Shown in pieces: positions 1-5,432 of a stretch of 5,700 nucleotides of DNA. A program made the translations under genes and the position numbers. Under the pieces are notes generated by a model. The model did no database searches. It saw only the letters and a list, made by a program, of their open reading frames with translations, and had not been told where the DNA came from. The stretch is from contig DASQ01000040.1 in assembly GCA_002503885.1 (NCBI GenBank), positions 1-5,700 on the forward strand, given 5' to 3'. The stretch comes from Methanoculleus marisnigri. GTDB taxonomy: Archaea; Halobacteriota; Methanomicrobia; Methanomicrobiales; Methanoculleaceae. The first letter of the stretch is position 1. Each line of letters opens with the position of its first letter.

Positions 1-2
1 CC

Positions 3-128
3 AACTTCTGCCGGATTCGAGGATATATTTCAACCGTGAAGAAAAATCGTAGGCCGGTACTCGAAGCCATCAGAGGGGCATTCGAGGAAAACCCTTTCAC
101 CCCTGATGCAGTTTATTGGTCTACCTGA
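3..128 (+). CDS. C-terminal tail of an IS66-type transposase (5' end outside window)
   Basis: An open frame enters from the left edge and gives 41 residues before a TGA at 126-128. The peptide contains CRIRGYISTVKKN, then PVLEAIRGAFEENPF and a short end. The pattern RIRGYIST-x-KKN-x6-LEAI is what I associate with the extreme C-terminus of IS66-family transposases, where the catalytic domain ends in a short 'fR.yIST.rK.g..vLeal' segment; this family assignment is from memory and no catalytic residue is visible here. The codon use is more AT-rich than in the genes from 661 onward, as expected for a mobile element. The stop codon lies inside the first copy of a 14-bp repeat discussed separately. 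Whether the upstream gene is intact cannot be seen. Another DDE transposase family is possible. Confidence 0.5.
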   Translation, partial: NFCRIRGYISTVKKNRRPVLEAIRGAFEENPFTPDAVYWST

Positions 129-258
129 CCAGTTACACAATATCTAATTATCTCCCATTATATAAGGATCTGCCGGTATTTTGGGCATATTTTCAAAAAA
201 GGAAACCTCAAAGAACATCATAATTAAATATGGGGTCAGAGAGGACCTGACCAGTTAC
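123..258 (+). repeat. Two direct copies of a 14-bp sequence, ACCTGACCAGTTAC
   Basis: Exact copies lie at 123-136 and 245-258, 122 bp apart. The first overlaps the transposase stop codon and the second is the proposed element end. A 14-bp exact match at this distance in a mixed-composition stretch is unlikely by chance. It could be a transposase-binding site duplicated at the right end, or a relic of a second element that ended at the same sequence. Confidence 0.6.
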
Positions 259-477
259 CCTTTCCATTGATGATCTTGATTCGAACATCTGGCTTCATGG
301 CTGTCAGTACAATATAAGCGCACATTATATTTATAATTACCTATACTCTTCGAAAATATAATGGTCAAAATAGGTTCAGAAAGTAATTTTGAAGATGATT
401 GATGATTCGATTGAAAGCAATTATGCGCTTATTAAACGGGAGTTGAGGCTGGTGCTCACGCTCACTGTGTTCGCGAC
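259..477. other. AT-rich stretch without a recognisable gene
   Basis: This stretch is clearly richer in A and T than the core genes and has TATA-like strings (for example around 325-345) but no coding frame with family character. A 76-codon open frame starting at 389 runs into the hairpin cluster and reads as low-complexity peptide, so I do not call it a gene. I see no tRNA or other structured RNA here. It is probably relic or transferred DNA between the insertion sequence and the host core. Confidence 0.5.
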
Positions 478-584
478 TCGAAACCCTTCGGGTTTCTCAC
501 GTTCGCTTTCGCTCACGCCTCGAAGCCTAATGGCTTCTCGAACTCCTGCCCTTCGAGCAGTCGTTCCTCGAAACGCTTCGAGCA
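478..584. repeat. Cluster of four short hairpins built on CTCGAA / TTCGAG
   Basis: Four perfect inverted repeats follow one another. GAAACCC (480-486) pairs with GGGTTTC (490-496); GAAGCC (522-527) with GGCTTC (532-537); CTCGAA (537-542) with TTCGAG (552-557); and CTCGAA (567-572) with TTCGAG (577-582). CTTCGAGCA is also repeated directly at 551-559 and 576-584. The stems have loops of 3, 4, 9 and 4 nt. I recall similar CTCGAA-rich strings in methanogen intergenic DNA, but cannot check. The cluster sits 3' of aroD on its transcribed strand, so it could act as a transcript-end or mRNA-stabilising structure, or simply be a dispersed repeat. Confidence 0.6.
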
Positions 585-660
585 ACTCATGTCCCCGCCG
601 TTTTGCCGGACCCCGCTAGAAGCCTGGCCCAAGAGACCCGGCAGGGGCCCCTTTCCCCCC

Positions 661-1290
661 TCACTTCAGCAAATCCGCAAGCTGCCGCATCTCCCGTATA
701 TGGTACTGCCCTTCGGCCGTCGGGGTGCCGGCATGGCAGAAGGCGAACTCCGACCCGAAGAGGGGCAGGACTGGACGGGCGTAGCGGAACTCGGCACCCA
801 TGATGCTCGTGCAGATGGGCTTCTGGGCCTGGTGGGTAAACATGACGAGTTCGAAGAGGTCGTCCTGGGTCCGGGGTTTCACGACGATCTTCGGGATATC
901 GCCGTAAGACCTGAGCATCTCCTCGATCTTTCCGAGCTCGGGGAGGGTGGGCATCTCGTTCGTGTGCAGCGACGCGAGGATCTGGACCCCCTGACTCTTA
1001 ATGAACGGCGCGTGGTCCCGGTAGCGTGCCTCCACGTCCACGATATCGACGTATCTCGCGATCGGCCCGACAATCCGGGCCCAGAGGGCCGCGTCGCCGA
1101 CAAACCGCCCTCCCTCCTCTCTGCTCCTGAGCGTGGCAATCAGGGGTATGGCGGTCTTCTCCCGGATCGCACGGACCTGGTCCAGCAGGTCTCCCTCCAT
1201 CCGGTCAAGCCTGACCTCGATGAACGTCGGGTTGTACTCCGCCACCTCATCGATAACGCCGGCATTCTCCACAGAGACGACGATCTTCAT
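661..1290 (-). CDS. aroD: Type I 3-dehydroquinate dehydratase
   Basis: A 209-residue protein that should convert 3-dehydroquinate to 3-dehydroshikimate by a Schiff-base mechanism in the cytosolic shikimate pathway. The length fits compact archaeal type I enzymes. Family landmarks are present in order: FIEVRLD at 23-29 (acidic substrate-site residue E25), IATLRSREEGG at 51-61, VDVEAR at 84-89, LASLH at 105-109 (general acid/base H109), PKIVVKP at 133-139 (Schiff-base lysine K138), the IMG turn at 163-165, an arginine near R172, and TAEGQ at 191-195 (substrate-binding loop, Q195). The ATG at 1290 is chosen because MKIVVSVE is the usual N-terminus; the frame stays open upstream but only into the preceding gene's end. 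No good Shine-Dalgarno lies at normal spacing (AAGGGG is about 19 nt away), so translation may be coupled to the upstream gene, whose stop is 25 bp before. No active-site residue appears lost. Confidence 0.93.
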   Translation of the reverse strand: MKIVVSVENAGVIDEVAEYNPTFIEVRLDRMEGDLLDQVRAIREKTAIPLIATLRSREEGGRFVGDAALWARIVGPIARYVDIVDVEARYRDHAPFIKSQGVQILASLHTNEMPTLPELGKIEEMLRSYGDIPKIVVKPRTQDDLFELVMFTHQAQKPICTSIMGAEFRYARPVLPLFGSEFAFCHAGTPTAEGQYHIREMRQLADLLK

Positions 1291-1315
1291 ACTTACCGAG
1301 GTATAACACCCCTTA

Positions 1316-2140
1316 TCACTTAAAAGCCTGCCCGCTATCTCCCTTCCCCACCGTATCGCAACGCTCCAGCATGGCGGCGAAGACCTCATCGAAGACTGCC
1401 GGCAGCGCTTCCCGGAGCCCCTGCACCCCTACCTCCGTGATACCGCCACCGGTCGCGACCTCCCCAATAAGGTCTCCCGGCGCCTTGCCGGTCTCCCGGA
1501 GGTAGGCGGCCGTAGCCGCGACCATCTCGGTTGCGAGCACGAGCGCCCGGCCGGGGGGGAGTCCGCTCGCACGGGCTGTCGCGCCCGCCAGTTCCTCGAT
1601 GATGGCGGCAAGCAGCCCGGGCCCGCAACTCGAGAGAAGCGTTGCCGCCGGGATATCACTCTCCCCGACGAGCACCACATTCCCGATCGACGAGAAGAGC
1701 CCCTCCACCCTGAGAGCATCATGCATGCCCACCTGCCGCCCGTGGCAGACCAGCGTCGTCCCCTGCCCGACTGCAGAGGTGACCGTAGGGATGGCCCTGG
1801 TGACCGAGCCGGGAAACTCTCCCTCGATCTCCTGAAGGCTGATGCCCGCGGCGAGCGAGACGATATGCTCGTCCCCGTCCATCACCGGAACAATCTCGTG
1901 GAGGACCTCTCTCATCTCCTGCGGCCGAACAGCGATGATGATCGTACGGCACCGCCGGACGAGTTCTCCGTTCGTTGCGGCGATGCCGATCCGGGGCCAT
2001 GCTGCGGCGCATGCGTCCCGGCTCTTCTGGCCGCGAGAAGCAACCACGATCTCATCGGTGCCGAGCACCCCGGATGCGAGAAATCCGTTCACCAGCATGC
2101 TGCCCATGTGCCCGTAGCCGATAATCCCCACGCAGTCCAT
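1316..2140 (-). CDS. ProC-like NAD(P)-dependent reductase (pyrroline-5-carboxylate reductase family)
   Basis: A 274-residue cytosolic protein with the two-domain layout of pyrroline-5-carboxylate reductase. An N-terminal Rossmann fold starts with IGYGHMG (7-13), and SLAAGISL (95-102) matches the family's 'SvaAGi' strand. The dimerisation domain shows SSCGPGLLAAIIEELA (170-185) with a following GL at 193-194, and ATGGGITEVGVQGLRE (229-244) in place of the usual 'sPGGtTi.gl..Le'. The family's MPNTP signature is replaced: here it reads RAIPTVTSAVGQG (115-127), so the asparagine is a threonine, and P-G-G is T-G-G-G. P5C reductase activity is therefore plausible but not secure; a related imine or F420/NADP-type reductase is possible. 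The ATG at 2140 is preferred because a strong Shine-Dalgarno precedes it by 7 nt, although the frame extends to 2254. It is the first gene of a likely operon with aroD. Confidence 0.8.
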   Translation of the reverse strand: MDCVGIIGYGHMGSMLVNGFLASGVLGTDEIVVASRGQKSRDACAAAWPRIGIAATNGELVRRCRTIIIAVRPQEMREVLHEIVPVMDGDEHIVSLAAGISLQEIEGEFPGSVTRAIPTVTSAVGQGTTLVCHGRQVGMHDALRVEGLFSSIGNVVLVGESDIPAATLLSSCGPGLLAAIIEELAGATARASGLPPGRALVLATEMVAATAAYLRETGKAPGDLIGEVATGGGITEVGVQGLREALPAVFDEVFAAMLERCDTVGKGDSGQAFK

Positions 2141-2147
2141 ACCCAAG

Positions 2148-2157
2148 CCTCCTCTCC
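2148..2157 (-). promoter_or_regulatory. Strong Shine-Dalgarno deciding the ProC-like start
   Basis: Read on the minus strand, GGAGAGGAGG ends 7 nt before the ATG at 2140. This is a near-ideal site for the archaeal 16S rRNA 3' end. It excludes the longer frame opening at 2254, which would also run through the shared TATA-like box. Confidence 0.8.
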
Positions 2158-2203
2158 ACATCGCCTTCTTGCCCAAAAAGGATACCCGCTCCTGCCGGGG
2201 TGG

Positions 2204-2211
2204 AATATATA
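2204..2211. promoter_or_regulatory. TATA-like box, possibly shared by the divergent genes
   Basis: AATATATA (TATATATT on the other strand) is the only strong TATA-like element in the 99 bp between the two divergent start codons. On the plus strand, transcription about 26 nt downstream would begin near 2232, leaving a leader of only about 5-10 nt before ATG 2240. On the minus strand the same rule gives a start near 2181 and a leader of about 40 nt that contains the Shine-Dalgarno of the ProC-like gene. The near-symmetry of the box lets it serve both directions. Use in both directions is inferred from spacing; no BRE is clear on either side. Confidence 0.6.
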
Positions 2212-2239
2212 GGCCGGCGAGGTGAACGGTACCCAACAG

Positions 2240-4771
2240 ATGCCGCACGATCATTATCAGGGGTCCGGATCACCGGAACTGCTTGCGCCGGCCGGGTCGC
2301 CGGAGGCCCTGGCCGCAGCGGTCGCCGCCGGCGCCGACGCCGTCTACCTTGCCGGGAGGCGTTTCGGGGCCCGGCACTACGCGGCGAACTTCTCCAACGA
2401 GGAACTCCGTTCTGCCGTCGACTACGCACACCTTCGGGGAGTCAGGGTCTATGTCACCGCAAACGTCCTCGTCCGGGACGCCGAACTCCCCGACGTGGCG
2501 CGTTACCTCCTCTGGCTCTACGAGACCGGGGTCGATGCCGTCCTGGTGCAGGACACCGGGGTGGCGTCGCTTGCCCGGGAGGTGGTCCCCGACCTCCCCC
2601 TTCATGCCTCCACCCAGATGACGGTTCACAACCGCGAAGGTGTAGCCCGGGCCGCAAGGGAGGGGTTCTCCCGCGTGGTGCTGGCGCGGGAACTCACCCT
2701 CCCCGAGATCGAGGGGATCGCGGAGGACGCGGAGGCACGGCGTGTCGGCATCGAGGTCTTTGCCCACGGTGCGCTCTGCTACTGCTACTCGGGCCAGTGC
2801 CTCCTCTCCTCGGTCATCGGGGGGCGGAGCGGGAACCGGGGGATGTGCGCCCAGCCGTGCAGGAAACCCTACCGGCTCGTGGTCGCCGAGAAGGACGATT
2901 ACGGGCGCCCGAAGGATCTCCGGGCCGTGCCTGCAGAGGACCGTTACCTCCTCTCGACGCGCGATCTCTGTGCATACCCGCACCTCGACCTCCTCGCGCG
3001 TGCACCGCTGGCGTCGCTCAAGATCGAGGGGAGGATGCGCTCGGCGGAGTACGTCGCCACGGTGACGAGCATCTACCGGCGTGCTCTCGACGCGATCGCC
3101 GCCGGGGAGGCCTGGTCGCCCTCACGCGAGGATATGCACGACCTCGCCCTCGCATTCAACCGTGAGTTCACGGAGGGCTACATCCTCGGCGCTCCCGGTA
3201 TCATGGCCCGCGACCGGCCCGGGAACCGGGGCATCCTGCTCGGCACGGTCATTGGCTACGACCCGCGGAGAGAGGAGGCGACCGTGCGTCTTGCCGGCGA
3301 CGTCGTCCCCCGTTCCGGCGACGGGCTGGCCTTCTGCACGGACGACCCCGAACAGGACTCAGGCGCGGTCGTCCGCGGCACCCCCGCCGTCCGCCACGGC
3401 ACGGTGCGACTTTCGGTCCCCGCGCCTGTGGGAGAGGGAGTCCGGGTCTTCCTGACGAAGAGCGCAGACCTCGATGAGCGGGCAAAGCGGGTCATGGAAG
3501 AGCCCCACCAACCGTTGCCGCTCGACGTGACGGCCACCTGGGAGGACGGCACGCCCTGTCTGGAGGCGGTCCTCGCACGACACGGCGGCGAACCGCTCCG
3601 GGTACGCTACCGCTCGGACCTCCGGATGGAACCGGCCCGGAGCCGGCCGCTTACCCCGGACCAGATCGCGGAGCAGCTCGGAAAGACCGGGGGAACGCCG
3701 TTTGCGGTCAACAAGATGGACCTCCGGTACCCGGGCGGGCTCTTTGCGCCGCTCGGAGAGTTGAACCGGGTCAGGCGTTCATTCTTAGAGAAGGTCGAGG
3801 AGGCCGTCCTCGCTGCATGGCGCCCGGGGCCGGATGCAGTAAGTGCAGCCCGGGAACAAGCCGAAGCAGCGATTGCCGGGATGACGGGGCCGGCTAAGTC
3901 GGAGAGGGAGAAGCGGCTCCCGTCGGTCTCGGTCTACACCGACACCCTCGAGGGCGTGGAGGCAGCTGTCCGGGGCGGTGCCCGAACCGTCTACCTAGAG
4001 CCCTCTACTCCCGGTCTCCTCGAAGAGGCCGCTGCCGTCTGCCGGGAAGGGGGGGCGGACCTCGTCTGGAAATGGCCGTCGATCACCCGGCGCGGGTTCC
4101 TCGATGCAGCGGCGCCGCTCCTCCCATCACTTTACGAGGCGGGCGTCCACGGGGTGATGGTGAGCGGGCCTGGCGCAGCGGACGCGGTGCGGCGGGCCGA
4201 ACCACGGATGAACCTCTATGGTGCCGCCGGGCTGAACGTCTGGAACCACCGCACTGCCAGGGAACTGGCTCCACTCTTCCTGCGGTGCACGGCCTCCCCC
4301 GAGCTCCCGGCCGCCGACCTTGCAAGGCTCGCGGAGTCTGCCGGGGGCGCCCCCCTGCTCGAGGTGCTCGTGCAGGGCAACGTCGAGGCGATGGTGACCG
4401 AGGACCGGCTGATCCCGGCGGTCTCCGGGGAAAGGTCCGACGGCCGGTTCCTGGGCCTCGAGGACCAGCGGAACCGCGTCTTCCCGCTCCGGTGCGACGG
4501 CGAGGGGCGGACCTGCATCGCAAACGCCGTCGAAACCTCTCTGATCGACCACCTGCCCGGGATCGTCGCGATGGGGATCGACGCCGTCGCCATCGATGCA
4601 CGGGGGCGGGGACCCCGCTACGCAGGGGATATGGCCGGGATCTACCGGGCGGGACTCGACGCCGTGGCCCGGGGAGACCCCGGCATGCTTTCCACGCTCA
4701 AGGACGAGGTGAAACGGCGGGCGCTCGGCGGCATCACCGGCGGGCATTTCGTCCGGGGACTTCCGGAGTGA
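2240..4771 (+). CDS. U32-family protein, RlhA-type (probable Fe-S RNA hydroxylase, 'peptidase U32')
   Basis: This 843-residue protein opens with PELLAPAGSPEAL (12-24) and carries the U32 signature E-x-F-x2-G-A-L-C-x6-C-x2-S at 172-190. Cysteines 180, 187, 203 and 207 match the spacing of the four [4Fe-4S] ligands known in this family. SLKIEGRMRSAEYVA (259-273) is another hallmark. Residues about 300-560 fit the DUF3656 (collagenase-like) middle region. Residues 562-843 look like a second U32 half without the cysteine set. The family was first annotated as a peptidase, but E. coli RlhA hydroxylates 23S rRNA C2501 and TrhP hydroxylates tRNA, both needing Fe-S and prephenate; an RNA-hydroxylating role here is inference. 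RlhA itself is shorter (about 650 residues), so orthology is unproven. ATG 2240 is chosen over GTG 2222 because the TATA-like box at 2204-2211 would place the transcript start after that GTG. The transcript is probably nearly leaderless, and the gene is divergent from the ProC-like/aroD pair. Confidence 0.85.
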   Translation: MPHDHYQGSGSPELLAPAGSPEALAAAVAAGADAVYLAGRRFGARHYAANFSNEELRSAVDYAHLRGVRVYVTANVLVRDAELPDVARYLLWLYETGVDAVLVQDTGVASLAREVVPDLPLHASTQMTVHNREGVARAAREGFSRVVLARELTLPEIEGIAEDAEARRVGIEVFAHGALCYCYSGQCLLSSVIGGRSGNRGMCAQPCRKPYRLVVAEKDDYGRPKDLRAVPAEDRYLLSTRDLCAYPHLDLLARAPLASLKIEGRMRSAEYVATVTSIYRRALDAIAAGEAWSPSREDMHDLALAFNREFTEGYILGAPGIMARDRPGNRGILLGTVIGYDPRREEATVRLAGDVVPRSGDGLAFCTDDPEQDSGAVVRGTPAVRHGTVRLSVPAPVGEGVRVFLTKSADLDERAKRVMEEPHQPLPLDVTATWEDGTPCLEAVLARHGGEPLRVRYRSDLRMEPARSRPLTPDQIAEQLGKTGGTPFAVNKMDLRYPGGLFAPLGELNRVRRSFLEKVEEAVLAAWRPGPDAVSAAREQAEAAIAGMTGPAKSEREKRLPSVSVYTDTLEGVEAAVRGGARTVYLEPSTPGLLEEAAAVCREGGADLVWKWPSITRRGFLDAAAPLLPSLYEAGVHGVMVSGPGAADAVRRAEPRMNLYGAAGLNVWNHRTARELAPLFLRCTASPELPAADLARLAESAGGAPLLEVLVQGNVEAMVTEDRLIPAVSGERSDGRFLGLEDQRNRVFPLRCDGEGRTCIANAVETSLIDHLPGIVAMGIDAVAIDARGRGPRYAGDMAGIYRAGLDAVARGDPGMLSTLKDEVKRRALGGITGGHFVRGLPE

Positions 4772-4788
4772 GCTTCCGCCGGGCCCCC

Positions 4789-4837
4789 TCCTGAATTTTC
4801 GTATCCTGCCGATCACGAGACAGGGCAGGGTTCAGGA
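4789..4837 (+). terminator. Nested stem-loop after the U32 gene (possible transcript end)
   Basis: Eighteen bases after the U32 stop, TCCTGAA (4789-4795) pairs with TTCAGGA (4831-4837), and inside it CCTGCC (4805-4810) pairs with GGCAGG (4824-4829). Both stems are perfect. A four-T run (4796-4799) lies within the left internal loop, not after the structure, so this is not a classic T-tract archaeal terminator. It may protect the 3' end of the mRNA, or it may belong to the mobile-element debris that begins here. Confidence 0.35.
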
Positions 4838-4854
4838 ATACCAGCGTACTTTTG

Positions 4855-5049
4855 ATGACGGAACGTCGTTCCCCAGACCTGGTAGTGAAGGCGTTCCAAA
4901 ACGCCTCTGAGGTCGCGTCGACCACAGGCTCGATCAATGGAAATCGTGGCGTCGGATGCAGAAGTAGTGCATTCCTTTCAGAGCGGTTCTTCTCAGGCTT
5001 GTCCGGTACACTGGAGCGTGGAGATATCGCCACGCGGGGGCGGGGCTGA
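4855..5049 (+). pseudogene. Possible 3' remnant of an IS1341-type tnpB (copy A)
   Basis: An open stretch of 64 codons with no complete domain. It is flagged because it shares, in the same reading frame and order, several short motifs with the second remnant at 5161-5367: a phenylalanine at GTTCC, then TGSI (4924-4935), then SGLS (4993-5004). The 11-mer TCAGGCTTGTC is identical in both. The C-terminal parts of archaeal TnpB proteins are variable and often rich in such segments, so both may be decayed tails of related elements. No TnpB catalytic motif or zinc finger is present, and 19 residues separate TGSI from SGLS here but only one in copy B. Near its start, AGGCGTT (4889-4895) pairs with AACGCCT (4900-4906). 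It could also be non-coding. Confidence 0.25.
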
Positions 5050-5169
5050 CGGGGAGGGGGCATGCCCCCCTCCCCCGTCTCCATCCCATAAAAAGGCGTG
5101 TAACCCCCACTCCACCCGGCCTCCGGCCTCCTCCCCCGCCCCCCGGGGCGGGGGCAGTGCGTGGCGATA
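5016..5169. repeat. Very GC-rich segment bounded by 11-bp repeats, with two strong hairpins
   Basis: TATCGCCACGC (5025-5035) and GCGTGGCGATA (5159-5169) are perfect inverted repeats. GCGTGGAGATA (5016-5026) is also a direct copy of the right one with one mismatch, so 5016-5035 is itself a near-perfect 20-bp palindrome. Between them are a long G/C hairpin at 5048-5079, centred on the palindrome GGGGGCATGCCCCC, and a second at 5133-5154 (CCCCCGCCC against its complement). It could be a small non-autonomous element inserted between two tnpB relics, or recombined ends of larger elements. No coding potential is seen. Confidence 0.45.
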
Positions 5170-5367
5170 GGTGATGTTCCTACGGGACATCGCTGGAGAG
5201 GATCGCAGATCTTTGGACTTGCGACGTTCCTCTGGAATGAGGCTCTTGAACCGCAGATACAACTTGCGACTGGCTCAATTACTTCAGGCTTGTCATGTCG
5301 CTTATGTTCACATACGACGGGCAAGGAGGCCCCCGGTTTCAACCGGGGGAGGAATTGCCCGCATCAA
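5161..5367 (+). pseudogene. 3' remnant of an IS1341-type tnpB with its right end (copy B)
   Basis: The frame from 5161 reads TGSITSGLSCRLCSHTTGKEAPGFNRG before running on. The last part, GKEAPGFNRG, is encoded across the hairpin at 5318-5361; archaeal TnpB proteins of the IS200/IS605 superfamily often end in a similar 'KqEAP.F.rG' because the coding end overlaps the right-end hairpin. The N-terminal domains, RuvC-like motifs and zinc-finger pairs of TnpB are absent, so this is a tail only. After the hairpin comes TCAA (5364-5367), the kind of cleavage tetranucleotide found at right ends of some IS605 elements (for example IS608), so the old element may have ended there. The frame remains open to about 5433, but that part is probably the leader of the next tnpB. 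Confidence 0.42.
5318..5361 (+). ncRNA. Two-tier right-end hairpin, omega-RNA-like
   Basis: CGGGCAA (5318-5324) pairs with TTGCCCG (5355-5361). Inside it, after a small purine-rich internal loop, CCCCCGGT (5330-5337) pairs with ACCGGGGG (5342-5349) around the loop TTCA. Both stems are perfect. A hairpin of the CCCCCGG-loop-CCGGGGG type followed by GAGGAAT is characteristic of right ends of archaeal IS1341/IS605 elements, where it forms the 3' part of the omega-RNA that guides TnpB. Here it is upstream of the intact tnpB and downstream of a decayed tnpB tail, so it most likely belongs to the older element. Whether it is still transcribed or used by the neighbouring TnpB is unknown. Confidence 0.55.
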
Positions 5368-5394
5368 GCCCCGTACACTTTCGCCCCGCGGGAG

Positions 5395-5426
5395 TTATCT
5401 TATAGACAGATGAGCCCCCAAGATAA
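5395..5426 (+). promoter_or_regulatory. TATA-like box and inverted repeat before tnpB
   Basis: TTATCTTAT (5395-5403) is a plausible archaeal TATA box; transcription about 26 nt downstream would start near 5425, giving tnpB a leader of about 8 nt. The same TTATCT (5395-5400) is an exact inverted repeat of AGATAA (5421-5426), with a 20-nt spacer. This could form a hairpin or mark the left end of the element. AGAGGT lies only one base before the ATG, too close for a normal Shine-Dalgarno, which favours near-leaderless translation. Confidence 0.4.
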
Positions 5427-5432
5427 GAGGTA

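Larger units (their letters stand above)
1..258 (+). mobile_element. Right end of an IS66-like insertion sequence
   Basis: The transposase tail (3-128) is followed by about 120 bp of AT-rich non-coding DNA ending in ACCTGACCAGTTAC at 245-258. IS66-family elements typically have termini beginning GTAA, so a right end finishing in TTAC fits. The same 14 bp already occur at 123-136 across the transposase stop codon. Just before the second copy, GGTCAG (234-239) and CTGACC (247-252) form an inverted repeat. The left end is outside the window, so neither the terminal inverted repeat nor a target duplication can be checked. The boundary at 258 is an inference. Confidence 0.4.

Noticed and set aside
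478..584. CRISPR array
   Set aside because: The hairpins are short, of different sequence and length, and lack regular repeats of 24-37 bp with unique spacers.
389..619. 76-codon open frame running into the hairpin cluster
   Set aside because: The peptide is low complexity and dictated by the CTCGAA repeats, with no Shine-Dalgarno and no recognisable domain.
589..1323. Long open frame on the plus strand opposite aroD
   Set aside because: It is the antisense shadow of a well-supported aroD in high-GC DNA and its peptide has no family character.
2141..2254. N-terminal extension of the ProC-like frame up to 2254
   Set aside because: The Shine-Dalgarno at 2148-2157 and the Rossmann motif right after the ATG at 2140 mark the real start, and the extension crosses the TATA-like box.
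4734..5342. 202-codon open frame on the minus strand across the right flank
   Set aside because: It runs opposite the end of the U32 gene and through GC-rich hairpins and relics; the peptide is rich in Pro, Arg and Gly and resembles nothing I know.
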